Counted from the stretch's first letter, positions 22,501 to 35,480 are shown. The stretch is DNA of 64,000 nucleotides from Micractinium sp. NFX-FRZ (GCA_029339195.1 JAPTJF010000150.1:1-64000); one strand, 5' to 3'. The notes: generated by a model not told the origin, from the sequence alone. Made by a program: numbers and translations.

Positions 22501-25500
22501 ACGCTTGCCAACCGCATGCATGTGGGCAGGACCGGGGACCAATCATGCAGGAGTCTTGTCAGCTAGGCCGAGGCTGCCAGCATGGCAGCCACGTGGCACG
22601 GTGCCAAAGCGGGGCTAACAGAGCATTGGGTGGGTGCCAGCGTGGCATGTGGCAGCCGGCGTGCCAGCCTGGCGCGCGAACAGCCTGGCGCGCCCACCTC
22701 CATGCTGGCGTTGATGACGGAGAAGATGTCCTGCCCCTCCTCCCCCTGTACCGCTCCCGTCTCCACGCTACCAGGGCCGCCCGCCTGCCCCTCCTTGCCG
22801 GCGGCGCAAAAGCCCTGCACGCCGCAGCCGGTTGTCCGCCAGGTGTGGCACGCAGTGGAATAGGTAGGTTAGCAGCAGGCAAATGCTTCTGGCCACCCCC
22901 TCGTGGGCCTGCGCGCGCCCGTGCCACATCACAGACATCAAACCAGCAGCGCTCGAGTCACATGACGCGCCCCTCTCGGCGATCGCGACCACTCCCGGTC
23001 CCCTTGCTTCTCAACATGCCCACACGTGCAGTGCGGCAGTACACCCTCCGCTCCCCTCGCTCATCAGGCCCCAATGAGTAGAGTCATCGCTTGAAAAATG
23101 GACAAGGCAACCCCACACACTCGCGCACACACACACACACACGCACCACCCCACAGTCGGCGTGGAGCCATGCCGCTCCCCTCCCTTGGGCCCAACCCAC
23201 CCAACCTAGCCTATCCTAGTCTAGTCTGGGTCGACTTAACCAACGACTAGAAACCATGCACGACCTTCTGGACTAGGTTCAGACTCGACTTGCCTTTACT
23301 AAAACTAGACTAGACTAAACTAAACTAAACTAACCCTACCGCTCCACCCAACCCAGCGTACCCCAGTCTAGCCTCGTCTAGTCTGGTCTGCTTCGCTAGA
23401 AGAACAACCAAGATAAGACTGTACTAGGCACCCCAAGGACCAAACCCACCCAATCACCCACCTGCCCCCACGGCCCCCAGCTCCGCCCTCACCCGAACAT
23501 CCCCTCATCACATGGCCGGCATCCCTCTCTCCCCAGCCTTTCTCTGCAGGAACTGGACTCCGTAGCCTCCTCTGCGAACCCCACCGCCCCACACCTGACG
23601 TCAAGCCAACGCCAGCAGTAGCCCAGCATTGCAGGTCCCTTGACACCCACCCCAACCACCCACCCACACCTACACCAGGCCCACCCCCACCCCTGCCACC
23701 AGTGCTTACCCCTCCTGCCCCTCCCCCGCTTACCCACCACCCCATACCACACGTAATGTGATTACGTGGCACACGCATATGCATACACGCGCTCAGGCAC
23801 ACACCTGCACCGCCCCAAACTCTGCGTCGAATCCCACGCGCCCAATCACGTCAGTCGTGAACCGGCACAGCAGGTTGTCCACGTCAAAGGCTGCAGCCAA
23901 GGGAGCGCAAACATGTGCGTTACAAACCATGACATTCAGCCCGGAGACGGCAGGGGCTCACAGCACGCGGCAAAGCAGGTTGTCCACGTCAAAAGCTGCA
24001 GCCAGGGGAGAGCACTGGAGGTGGGGCCAACCAACATGAGCCTGGATTGGGATCGGCGCGCCGCACCCCCGCCCCACCTTGGCCTGGCCCCAGCTTCTCC
24101 AGCGTGCCCAGCACCTCGGCAATTGACTCCTGGATGCGGCGGAAGCTGCCTCTGCGGCACTCGCACACGTGTAGGAAGGGGAGGGGCACGGGGGGCATGG
24201 GCAACCGGCTTGGGATGCACACACAGCACTTGGAAGCTGCCTCTGCAGCACTCGCACGTGTGGCTGGCGGGGAGGCAGGCTACTGAGGGCGGAGGTAACG
24301 GGGGTCTCATGGCTCCTAACGCAGCACTAGACACACACCCAGTTGCCTTGCCTGGCCCCCTCTCAAGCCTCCTCTGCTCCCCCGCACTGTCTGGCATGAG
24401 CGGGCCTCCCCTTTGCACCCCCCCGGACCACCCAACCGCCCTCATGTGCCTGCCTGGTTCCGCCCTCCCGCACCCCCTGCCTCACCTCGCCAGCGTCGTG
24501 CCTCGCCCTGGGGCTGCCCCCCTTGGCTCACGAGGCGGGCACCCAACCACACACTGCCCTCCTCTGTGCACCCCATTCATCCCAGCCCGCCCCGCCTGGC
24601 GCCACCCTCGCAGCCCGCCTGGCATTGCCCTCCCGCACCCCGCCTCACCTCAGGCAGGACATGTTCTGCCTGATTCCGCCCTCCCGCACCCCCGCCTCAC
24701 CCAAGGCAGGTCATGTACCGCCTGGTTCCGCCCTCCCGCACCCCCGCCTCACCTCAGGCAGGACATGTACTGCCTGGTTCCGCCCCTCCTGCACCCCCGC
24801 CTCACCTCAGACAGGTCATGCTGAAGCCTGGCGCCACCCCCTTGCGCACCAGGCGCCAGTAGGGTGAGTAGGTGGAAGCGGAGAAGAGGCTTGGGTACGA
24901 CTTGTCCCTGCAGCAGGGCAATAAGCCCCAGGCAGAGTGGCGCCAGCTGTGCAGGCAGCGCATGCCTGGGCAGGGTGGGCCAGATGGTTGGGCAGGCCAT
25001 GCCCAGCATGGGCAGCCGGGGAGAGCCAGGGAGCAGGCCACGGCACGCTGCCGCTGTATGCTATGCTGCTGCTGGCTGGCTGCTGCCACCCTCTGTATGC
25101 TATGCCGCTGCTGACTGGCTGGCTGCTGCCACCCTCTGCAGCCTCGCTGCCCCCCCGTTCAGGCCAGGCTGCATCGCGTGCACGGCCAGCGCAGCTGCAC
25201 CAAAGCCCCTTTCCCCCCCTGATACGCACGACAGGAGCGGGTTGATGGCTTGGTAGGTGGTGACAGCCTTGTCGACCTGCCGAGTGTGGAGAGGAGCGGG
25301 TGGAAGCGAGGCGTTGAGTGGCGTGCGGCTGTGCAGAGGTGGTTGGCTCAGTGTGTGGTACAGACACATCAGGCACCCGAAGCGTCCGGTCCCCCTGCCA
25401 GCAGAGTCACTCTGCCTTGCGTCCCGCTGCCACTGGGCCGCCTCGCAGCACGCTCAGAACTTGCGGAATGCATGCAGAGGAGTGGTGCTGTGCTGTTGCG

Positions 25501-26204
25501 AGCGAGGGGCCAACGACGTGGCTCCAGGCAGGCAAGCTGCCTCCCTCCCTACGCTGCGCTCACCCCGCTGGTTGCGCGCAGCAGCTGGTGTATGTGCGCC
25601 GGGTGCGTGATCACAACCGTGTGCGCCCACATGACTCGCAGGCAGTACAGGGGGCCGACCAGGCTGTCCCAGCGCAGCAGCGTGCGGTGGTGGCTGCATG
25701 TGTGAGCCCATGGGGCGGGCAGCAAAGGGAAGGTGGCAAGAGGGTTGGACGGGAGAAGGCGGCAGGGGAGCTGTTGAGAGGGTGGTAGCAGCACGCGTCG
25801 TCCGCCTGTCCTGGCGGCACAAGGGGCCAGGCTGGAGCTGCCCTGGCAGGGGCAGGATTGCACGTACGACAACCGCAGCACGACGGGAGGGCTCTGGCAT
25901 CTGGCACCTTCCCTGCCTGGGTTTGGCCACTGCACTGCGGTTTGCACAAGCCCATGAGCGCAACCCATTACTAGACCCAGCCTAATGGACCCTCCCTAAC
26001 CACTTGAGCAACTCGTGCCCCTCAAGCCCAAGCAGCGGCGCACGTCGGGGCGGTGAGCTCCGCCACGTGCCCAGTGAGCAGTGCGCGAGAGGGCGGCGCT
26101 GGGAGCCGTGAGAACGCACGCAGGCGGGTCGCATACCACGCTGCCTGTACGACTGCCCAGCCGAGGAGCAGCAGCAGGAAGCTCCCCGCTACCAGACACC
26201 ACAT
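18759..26204 (-). CDS. Cytochrome P450 monooxygenase, membrane-anchored
   Basis: Sixteen exons join in frame to about 636 residues. An N-terminal anchor (LVAGSFLLLLLGWAVVQAA) is followed by a basic/proline linker and HHRTLLRW...GPLYCLRV. The I helix has AGMDTTAHTMSW (about residue 323), the K helix ESMR fits ExxR (about 389), and PERF follows. The heme loop FFPFSQGARDCVG supplies the cysteine thiolate ligand (about residue 577). P450s of this type work at the ER or plastid membrane with a reductase; I cannot name the substrate or the CYP family. One oddity is an insert of about 105 residues, with a glutamine run and G/A-rich sequence, between PERF and the heme loop; these are normally 15-20 residues apart. 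Exon 1 (26204-26044) ends with a GTGCGC donor, which keeps the frame. Several introns carry decayed exon-edge copies. The gene is divergent from the membrane-protein gene at 26834. Confidence 0.9.
21046..21090. repeat. Decamer minisatellite CATGGCACAG in a P450 intron
   Basis: About four tandem copies of a 10-bp unit, directly beside the acceptor of the exon encoding LLVAQHPDVEARL. The unit resembles the (CACAG)n microsatellites elsewhere in the window. Confidence 0.85.
23200..23410. repeat. CTAGT/CTAGA pentamer-rich stretch in the largest P450 intron
   Basis: The intron between the exons ending GAVQ and beginning GFCA is nearly 1 kb. It contains CTAGTCTAGTCT at about 23217, ACTAGACTAGACT with (CTAAA)n at about 23306, and GTCTAGTCTGGTC at about 23377. 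The first two blocks are inverted relative to each other over about 10 bp. It is AT-richer than its surroundings. No coding potential seen. Confidence 0.7.
23861..24010. repeat. Decayed copy of P450 exon 6 start
   Basis: The acceptor and first about 35 bases of the exon encoding AFDVDNLLCR (about 23860-23900) are repeated at about 23963-24005. The upstream copy has its own CTGCAG acceptor but reads into a stop (AFDVDNLLCRVL then TGA), so it is not the coding copy. Confidence 0.85.
24640..24830. repeat. Tandem copies of the P450 exon 4 donor edge, about 52-bp unit
   Basis: The donor end of the exon encoding FSMTCLR (GCCTCACCTCAGACAGG on the plus strand at about 24799) is followed into the intron by three further copies at about 24747, 24695 and 24643. 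Each has a CAGG(A/T)CATGT core and a TTCCGCCC(T)CCTGCACCC-like spacer. Confidence 0.85.
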
Positions 26205-26833
26205 GGCCCTCGGGCCAGTGAGCTCAGAACCTATCGGCACTCGTTGACGCTTCCAGGCGCGTGTCGAGACTGGCAAGTGCACTTTTTTTGATGTGAGCAA
26301 AAAAGAAAAATCTCCCGCTGACGTGGCACGCCGCTTGTTGTTCTGGTGCGGCCACCATGTCTTCCCCATGTCTCATACTGCAGCAGAGTCAATTATATGT
26401 GGAGCCCTCATTAAAAAGTGTTTCGCGCAATACCTGGGGTTTTCCAAGCGCCCGCACCTGCAGCCAGGCGGGGCTGCCCCAGCTTGAAGCCGGCGCACCA
26501 ACCATTTTATATCAGCGGAGCAGATGGGCCGGCGGGACGCGCCAGACAGCACAACCGGCAGTCCGGCAGTGCTCTGAGAAGCGGGAGCTGCACCGGCAGC
26601 CCCTGCACATGTGCAGGGCAGGTGAGGGATGCGAGGAGCCGGTATGGGCAGCAAGGAAACGGCTCTCGACAGGCCGGTCTGTGCGCCCGCTGGCCGCTCT
26701 CCCGCTGCCTTCCCGTCTAGTGCAACGGACCTCCACGCCCATTGACAGCCGTGTTACAGCGGGAGGGCAATGCTCTGGCCGCGTACAGACGCCACACGGC
26801 TGCCCCCGCTACCCCGCGCTGCCTGTAGGCCCA
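26205..26833. other. Divergent intergenic region, P450 / large membrane protein
   Basis: A 630-bp spacer between two start codons on opposite strands, so probably a shared or back-to-back promoter. AT-rich hexamers are the only TATA candidates: ATATAAT on the minus strand at about 26391, and TTTATAT on the plus strand at about 26504. Both are weak. Confidence 0.4.
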
Positions 26834-29800
26834 ATGCTGGGGCTCCTGCTCTTGCTACTGGCCCTGCCGGCCAGTACGCAGGGGCAGTCATGTCGCCAGC
26901 CGCCGGAGCCGCCGCAACAGGCACCGGTGAGCTAGCAGGGGAGCGCCCGCCCAGGACCAGCCGCTGCCTGGCCACGTCCCATGGCGCGCGATTTCGCGCT
27001 GTCGCTGTGCCTGCTGCAGCCCACTTGATACAATTCTGGGTGCTGAATCTGCGGCTATGCCATGCGCTGCATGCAGCACACACATCTCATGCCAGTCGAC
27101 CTGTTGGAGCTTGGTGCCCCTGCCGTGCGCTACCTCCGAGCATTCACCACCCAGTGCTGGCTGCCGGTGCGTTCAACCTCCGCAGCGTGATGCAACAGTA
27201 CCCCCGCAGCTGCTATGTGTGATGTGTGGCGGCTGAGTTGCTCCCCGTGGCAGTTGTGTCTGTACTGCTGTGTGCACGGGGAAGGGCATGTGTGGCCCTG
27301 CACTCCAGGACAACCCCCAGGCAGCTGTGAGGTCCCTGGCTGTGGCATGTGGCAGCACACAGCGTGAAAGTCATCGGGGCTGCACAGTGCGATTCCGTGC
27401 AGCACCCAGCTGTGCACCATGTGCCGGCGCCGCTAACCGAGTGTTGCCAACTGGTGCTGCTTTCTTCTTGGCTGCAGGACCAGAATGCACCCATCGCCAT
27501 GTTTGACAACAGCTGGGCAGTGGCACTTGTCACAATTTGGAGTGACCTCACTGGGCCTTCGAATGGCCTGTGAGTGCTGCCGCGGCAGCAGAGGGCTGCG
27601 GAGCCCTGCAGCCGTGCGCAGCGCCAGCTCACTCGTGCCAGTGCAGCAGACTGCCCGCCTCATGGCGCTGGCGCCGCTCAAGCCATCTCTGCATGTTGCA
27701 GCGTAGGCAGGGTGCCAGATGCGGGCAGCCGCTGCACCACCCTTCTGCTCACTGCGCCCTGCGTGCCTGTGTGCCTCTGCCCCCTGCAGTGGCCGGCTGG
27801 TGACAGCGATGCAGCTGCAAACCGAGGCAGCCCTTATGATTGATAATAAGCGCCCAGCCGATGCGCTGTCTGTTCTGGAGCTGGCAGTGCTGTTTACCCT
27901 GTACCCTGTGCACCATGACGCTGCGGCGCTTGCCTCCTGGCACCAGAGCCTCGCGTCCAACCACACCATATTTGCAGCGTGAGCAGCTGCACGGTGTTCC
28001 AGCCGGCTTTCGCCAGCAGCCTGCTGCGATTCGGGTGCTGTGGTATACGCCAGCAGTGCGGCAAGCGTGCCGGCAGTGCCCGGCTGCCTGTGCTTGCCCC
28101 TGCCTATGCTCAGCCGCCCCACCGGGGCAACCCCGCCAACCGCCGCTACCCCCTGATGCCGCCTGCTGCAGGCGCCGGTTGTCGCTGGCGCGCACTCTTA
28201 CGCTGATGACGCGGGCCCAGGCAGCCGTTGGCGTCACAAATGCTAATGTTGATGCGCTTGAAGCTGCCATGATTGCGGGGCGAGCAGCCGGCGAGCTGCT
28301 GGCCATCACGGGTGCGTGCGGTGCGCGGGCAGCACATGCGAGGCAGAGCACTGGGGACAGCCGGCGTGCCAAAGTGTGTGGGCGCAGCGTGCGCGGCGGT
28401 TGTGGCGGCGGCAGCACTGTGCCGGCTGTGCCCAGGGCAGCTGTTGCCGCTGCCAGTGCCAATCACACTGATGTGTGCTCAACCGCCTGCACGCGTGCCC
28501 TGCAGACCCTGCGGCAGCTGCTGAGGCTGAGGCCGAGTTCTGCTCCCAGTCCGACTTGCCGGTGCCGCGGCGGCCAGGCCGCGCCCCGCCGGGCTCTGTG
28601 CAAGACATTGAGCACCTGCTGTCTGAGGTGGCGCGCAACACAGCCAAGGCGCTGCGAGAGGCCAAGATGGCTGAGCTGGAGCGCCTGCTGGGTGCGCTGG
28701 GAGCGGCGCAGGCACTTGCAGTTGCTGTCGTGTACCAGGAGTGCAGATAGGAGGCTGGGCATATGGTGCAAGGGGGAGGTGGTCTGCTCTGGTGCAGGCC
28801 CCAGCTGACACACATGCTGCCTGCTCTGGCCTCTGCGCTACCTCCCGCCACCACATTGGCGTGCCTCGGCGCCTCCGAGGCTGATGCTATGCATGTGCAC
28901 CCCGGCCCGCCCCCGCCGGTGCAGACAAGCGTGGCCTCAAGTGCCGCTGGAAATGCGGCAAGCGGTCGGCGCTGCTCAAGACCTTGGTGCCGGCGCTGCG
29001 CGTGCCGCTGCGCCTGGTGGATGTGGATGGGGAGGAGGCGTCCAGCGTGGAGGTGCCTCCAGACCTGCACAAGCAGCTGCTCCCCAGCTGGCTGCTGCCC
29101 GAGGGGTGCGTGCTGTGCGCCGCTGCGCTGCTGGACCCCTCTGCCACCTTGCTTCATGCGCCCGCTTGCGCGGCGGCGGACACGTGTGTGCCTTGCTTAG
29201 CGCGTGTGTGCTTGGAGGGGGGCTGTGGGCATGTGTGTGCGCCAAGGTGCATCAGCATTTCACACACATGTGCGCTGCCCGCCCCTGCCTGCCCCGCCCC
29301 CTGGCCTGCAGCAGCGGGATTGTGGAGCGCCTGGGCAGCATCTTTGCCCAGGTGGTGGCCACGCTGCAGCAGCCGCTGCTGAGCGACGTGGGCATCAAGT
29401 GCACCAACCGGGATGGGACGCAGCTGCTGCACCGCTGCCACGACCAGGCGGCGCGCCAGTTTGGCAGCTGGTCCACGGGGCAGCCAAACGCCAGCAGGGA
29501 CATGGCCGCCCTGCTGGGGCACGTCATGCAAGTCGAGGTGGGCGGCCGCAGCGTGTTCGTCCTGGGCCCGACTTGCTGCTGCTGCTGCTCTTGCCCAGGA
29601 TGGCGTTTGAGCGCCTGGAGGAAGGCTGCGTGTTCAGAGGGCGGCACCTTGGCGGCGCTCGCGCCCACAATCCGCCTGTGCTTGTCTACACCACCCACGT
29701 TGCGCCCACGCTGACCCTGTGTTTGTCGTGCCTGTGCGCCTGCGCCGTGCCGCCCGCCTGCAGGAGGCTCTGTGGCGGCTGGACCAGGTGCTTGAGCAGG

Positions 29801-32800
29801 CGATGACGGGGGTGCGGCTGGGGGACGGCACGACGTGGGTGAAGAACCGGGGGTACACGTGGGTGCTGGGGCAGTACATGCAGGACAAGCTGTACCCGCA
29901 GGGCCAGGGCGCTCCCATCTACTACCAGACGCGGCGCCCCTCGGAACCCCACGTGGGATCCACCATCTGCCTGGACAAGACGTACCTGCTGGACACAGGT
30001 GGGTGCTGGCGGGGTGCTGGCGGGGTGCGGGTGGGGTGCGGGGTGCCGGTGGGGTGGGGCAGGGCAACAGTGAGGTGGGGCGGGGTGCTGGCATGCTGGC
30101 GGGGTGGCAAGGCCGTTTGGGGCCTGCTGGACACAACAAGCGGGCTGGTGCAATGCGCCGTCGGGATGCGATGTTGGGATGGGGTAGCTGCTGGGGTGGC
30201 GTGCCTGTTGACCTCTGGGCAGACTCTCAGGTGGGACATGTGTGTTTGGCCGGCGGCGCTGGCGCGTCGCTGGTGGCTGCCCCACACACGTGCAGCATGC
30301 TTCAGGGGCATGCCTGGATGGAGATATGGCGTGCCTGCCTGACCCCTGCCCTTGCCGCTCCTCCTGCAGTGCTGCGGCTGGATGTGGAGGGGTTGCGAGG
30401 CTTGCAGTACGCCCTGGACAACCTGCAGTACTCGCAGCACCACTCGGGCGGCGCCGACGCGTTTTGGAAGCTGCTGGCACAGGACAACCCCATGTGCCGT
30501 GGCGCGGCCTGCGCCACGGGTGCGCTGCACAGCAGCGCGGCAGCGCGCGCGGGAGGGGAGCAGTTGGAGTCAAGGGGAGGGGGAAGAGGCTGCGGGTGGT
30601 CTGTTGAGAGGAGGGAGGCAACACAGGGGGGCAGAAGAGGCAGTGTGCTGCAGCGCACCACCCTGCTCAGCGACATGCTGCCCGGCCCACCACCCTCAAA
30701 GCAAGCGGCTCCGCCCCCGTGTTCATGCCGCGCACCCTCGCCGCCCAACCTCTGCCGCTGCCTCTGCCCCGCAGGCAAGGACCCCATTTCGCAGCTGGTG
30801 CCCACGCAAGCAGGGGCGGCCACCCCCAGGGCGCCCCGGCCAATGATGGCTGACTTCCGCTTCGTCAGGTGCTGCACCTGCTGCGCCGCATGCTGTGCTG
30901 CGCTGCGCCGCATGCTGTGCTGCGCTGTGCGCCGCTTGTGATGCGACATGCCCACCATTCCTTGCTCAAGCCTGACAGCGCCCGCCCGGTGTATGTATGG
31001 CTGCGCCAGCCGCCAGTGCACGCTGCGCCTCCTCACCCTCGTGCATGCTCTGCCCTCCCGCCGCCTGCGCTGTTTGTTGGTGCAGCGAGCAGCAGCTGCA
31101 AGCCAACCTGGCTGCTGCCACCGACCCCAGCTACCGAGTGCAAGACCCTTTTGTGGCTGCCTTTGTGTCGCTCTGTGTCGGTGCGTCAGTGCTATTGCTG
31201 CCTCCGGGTTGTGCTGCGGCTGTACAGCTGTTGCTGCCTGTGGCCTTGCGGCTGGCGTGCGGTGCTGCAGCCGGTGCTTTGCCCGCGGCTGGGCGGCGGA
31301 GGCGGCGGCGGTCACCACAGCCCGATGCTCTGGACGTCCTGACCGGGCTTTTGCTTATTAATACACCCCTTCACATTGCCTCTGCCCCGCTGCCCGCACA
31401 TCTGCAGTGAGCTGTGCCAGCCTGTACCTGTACAGCCACCGCAGCCGGCTGGTGCGGGCGCTGACGCCACAGCGGAATCGCAACGCGGCGGCCGCCGCCG
31501 CCGTCTCCGTTGTCGCCCAGCGCAACGTTGCGACAGCAGCGTTACGGGAGGCTCTCGCAGGAGGTGCGCTGCTTGGCCCGCCCCCGCCTCTGCTGCCATT
31601 GCTGAAGCCGCTGCCGCTGCCGGCTGCTGCCTCAGTACCTGCTGCCTCAGTATATGTGGACTCAGTACCTGCTGCACCGGCAGCTTCCCAATGCTGCTGT
31701 CAGAGGAGCGCTGCGGACATGGTATTGCAGAGAAGGGAAGTGGGCGCCTGTTGGCACTGGTTTCCACGCTGCCTGACCCTCTGAATGCGCCCTCCTTGCC
31801 TGCTTGCGTGCTGTCGGGTGCAGACAGCGTGCAAAAGCTGCTTGCTGCGATTGATGCGGCAGAGGGGACGGGGGTGGAGAAGCCCTTAGTGAAGAAAGCC
31901 AAGGCGGCGGTGCAGGCTCTCAAGAAGCGCAAGCAGCACCAGCTGGCGGGGCAGCAGGGGGGGCCGGCGGGAGCGGGCAGCAGCAGCGGCACCGCCGCCG
32001 TGCACCGGCAGCAGCAGCAGCGGCACATTGGCCCACCGGCCGGCGCCACTGCTGGTGTGGGCGGGCTCATCTCCACTGGCAGCGGCCTCAGCTCTCTGTC
32101 CAGCTCGGACAGCACCACCAGCAGCGGCAGCCTGACGCGAACGCTCTCCGCCCGCACCGCAGCGCTGCTTGCTGCAGCCTCTGGCGGCTGGCTGGACAGC
32201 GGCAGCACCGGCGGCATGGAGGGGTTGGCAGAGGAGGACAGCGATGGGGGGGACAGCAGCAGCAGCAGCAGCAGCGCGGCCTCGTCGCCACGCTCAGCCG
32301 CCTCGCTGCCTGTGGCCTTCCGATCCTGTGCAGCTGAGGAGGCAGGCACGCCACCTAAGCCAACCCACCTTGCCTCCTGTACCGCCGGTGAGCGGTTGCT
32401 GACGTCAGGAGCTCGCATCTGGAGCTCCCACAGACTGCTGCGTGCAGATATCGCAATGCCCACCGCTGATGTGCCCGTGCCCTGCCCTGCCCACGTGTCG
32501 ATGCGCTCTCACATGCCCGCGGCGCCCTGCCCTGCGCCCGCCCGTACCTGGGCTCCCCCCTCCGTCAGTGCCCCCGTCCCCGCCTGCTCATGCCTGGTGC
32601 GGCCTGCCCTGCCTGGCTGCAGAAGACTACGAACTGCCCACCAGCCCAGGCACGCCTGTGGAGTCGGCGCCACGCAGCAGCCCCGGGGACTCGAGCGGCG
32701 GCCTGCTCAGCAGCTCTGGCTGCACTCCGCTGCCCTCGCCCTGCATGGGACGGGGGGGAGCGGCGGGGTCGAGAGAGGCGCTGAGCAGCACTGGCGATGA

Positions 32801-35449
32801 TGAGCCAGGAGGCTCGCCTCGGCCTTCCCATGCGCCCTCCCCAGCCGCCGCACCTGCACCCGCCATGCTTCACACACACTCCGACACCCCCAGCACCACC
32901 ACCTCCCAGGCGGCAGCGGCGCTCCCGCCAAGCAGGCCATCCTCCACACCCAGTGAGAGCGGCTCTGCCAGCACGCCCACGGCAGCCTCCGCAGCCGCGC
33001 TGGCAGGCAGCCTCACGGCGCTGCAGCGCAGCACGCTCACGCCTCGCCAGCAGAAGAAGCTGCTCCGGCTGCAGCAGAAGCACGCGGCGGCGGCGGCGGC
33101 GGCGGCAGCAACCGGCGGCGCAAGCCCCGGCAGCGCTGCGCCGGCCGACGCGCCAGCACCAGCGTCTGTCGACGAGCTCCTGCCCCCTCCCAGCCCCGAG
33201 CAGCCCGCGCCACCCTCGCCCGGTGCGGACCGCAAGCCATCTGAGCAGAGCGAGGAGCAGGAGCAGGGGCAGGGGCCGCAGCTCACGCAGCAGCAACTCA
33301 AGGCTCTGGCTGCTCGGGAGGAGTCTTTCCCCAGCAAGCTTCCCCGGTCTGCCAAGAAGAAAGCCAAGCAGGCCGCCGCTGCCGCACAGCAGCCGGCGGC
33401 TGGCAGCAGCAGCGGCTCGGAGCAGCCAGCAGCGGCCAGCCGCGATGGCAGCCGGCACGGCGGCACGGAGCGGGAGCGGGAGCCGCGGGAGCGCTATGTT
33501 GTGCGCCGCACGCTGTCAGACCCCATGGGCGAGGGCCGCGGCGGCCTGCTGAGCCCGCTGCGCCAGGCGGGCGGCAGGCGCGCGCAAGCCGAGATGTTCC
33601 GCCTCATGCAGCAGCAGCAGCAGCAGCAGGTGCAGCAGCAGGACCCGCGCGCGCGCCACATGGCAGGGTGAGGAGCGAGGGAGCCTGGGGAGGAGCAGCC
33701 GGCACGCTGCATGTGCGGGTTGCTGCGCCCAGGCACCTGCTTGCCAGCCCCTTTGCTGCGGAGGAGGAACGGCTGTGCCACGACAGCAACACCCTACGCA
33801 GCGGGTGGTGGTCCCGCACTTGCACCCCTCGGTTTGTAACACAGCTGTGCTGCTCGTGGTGCCCCACGCCGCTGCTCTGCCGGGCCTGCCCGCCACCATA
33901 TGCCTGCGTGGCGACCGCAGCTGAGTGTGCCCTGTTGCCCGCGCCCTGGCCTGCCTGCCGCCTGCAGGTATCCCGGGCCCGCTTTCTGGCAGCAGCAAGG
34001 GGGCACGCCAGGGCCCGGCGGCGAGACGCAGCTCAACGCCAATGCCCCAGAGGTGCGTGCACATACACAGACTGTGTGTGTCTATGCAATGCGGCCGTGG
34101 CGTGACTGGGGATGCGCCTTGTAGTGCTGCTGCACCCCCACCCCGCCCCCTGTAGGGATCTTTGTGTGAAACTGGGGGCTTAGATGTGTGTGCATGCAAG
34201 GCCATGGGGTCTCAGATATGTGTGCGCATGTACGGCTGAGGTGTCATGCATGTGCCCCCTGGGGGTGAGCTCTGCTGCCCAGGCAAGCGTGTGTGCGGGC
34301 GCGGTGCTTTGGATCAAACTGCAGTGGCAGCCGCGGCGCTGCGCATTGCCTGGCATGGGCAACGAGCATCGTGACCCAGCCTCCGCCCACTCACTCGCTC
34401 CTGCACACCCTCTGCCTGCAGTTTTCGCCCAACAACCTGCGCGGCGCCTCCCCAGGCGGCGCCGGCCGGCTGGCCAGCCCCGGCGGCTACGCCCTCGACA
34501 GCCTGCTGTGCCCGCCCGGCATGCGTGGCGCCGGCCGCCCGGGGTACGGCGCAGAGCACGCAGCACTGGGCGGCAGCGGCAGCGGCGGCATCCCGCGCAC
34601 CCCTGGCGTTCCCTACAGCCCCAACTCCGCCCTCACCCACTCCTACATGTCCTCCTCTGGCCACTCAAGCCTGGATCCAGCTCAGCCTGTGCCGCCAGCT
34701 GGCACGCTCCCCGGCGCCACCCCCGCGCTTCTGCAGCACCAGGGCCTGCTGGCCCAGCTGCAGCAGATCTGGGGGGAGGGGCCCGATGAGTCGCTGGGCG
34801 CGCCTGCGCTGCTGCCAGAGCAGCAGCTGCTCCCGGGCTATGGCGCCGGAGGGCTGGGCGGCCTGCTGGGCGGCGGCGGCAGCGAGCAGCAGCAGCAGCA
34901 GCAGCAGCGGCAGCTGGCGGCGCTGCTGTTCATGCAGCAGCTGGAGCTGCAGCAGCAGAGCCTGGCGCTGGCGTCGGCTGGGCAGGCGGCTGGCGGCCTG
35001 TCTGGCAGCCCCGACTCGGCGCCCCTGTCCCCTCAGCAGCTGCCGCCCGCGTCGGCAGACATGCTGCGCGACGTGCTGGGCAGCCCGCTGAGCCTGCTGC
35101 CACGTGGCAGCACGCCAGCTGGCGGCCACGAGCGCAGCATGCGCCCCAGCATGAGCCTCAGCCGCGAGCTGGCGGCGGCGCAGGCGCAGGCGCTGCGCAC
35201 GCTGGGCGAGCTGGCGGAGGAGCCGGCGCTGGGCATGCACAGCATGAGCCCCGCGGGCAGCCCGCGGCGCGCCCACGCGGCCCGCGACCTCGGCCTCTCC
35301 ATGCACAGCGCCGCTGCGCTGCGCCCCTCGCTGGACGCGGCAGGTGCCGGCGGTGGCGGCGCTGCTGACCACCACCACCACCAGCACCTCCACGGCCAGG
35401 GCCAGGGGTCTCCCCTGTCTGCCCCCGCCTCCCTGCTGCCGCACAGTGG

Positions 35450-35480
<31 letters not shown>

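Noticed and set aside
23260..23345. (CTAAA)n stretch as an interstitial telomere repeat
   Set aside because: The plant/algal telomere unit is TTTAGGG; the stretch here is a five-base unit without the GGG run.
25990..26204. Apparent frameshift near the P450 N-terminus (exon 1 frame reaches TGA at about 26022)
   Set aside because: A GTGCGC donor at 26043 gives a phase-2 join to HHRTLLRW and rebuilds a normal P450 N-terminus, so no frameshift is needed.
28475..28750. Stop at 28750 as the end of a separate secreted-protein gene
   Set aside because: A GTGCGC donor at 28692 joins in phase to the exon at 28925, and every later junction keeps the frame, so one long gene fits better. Transcript data would settle it.
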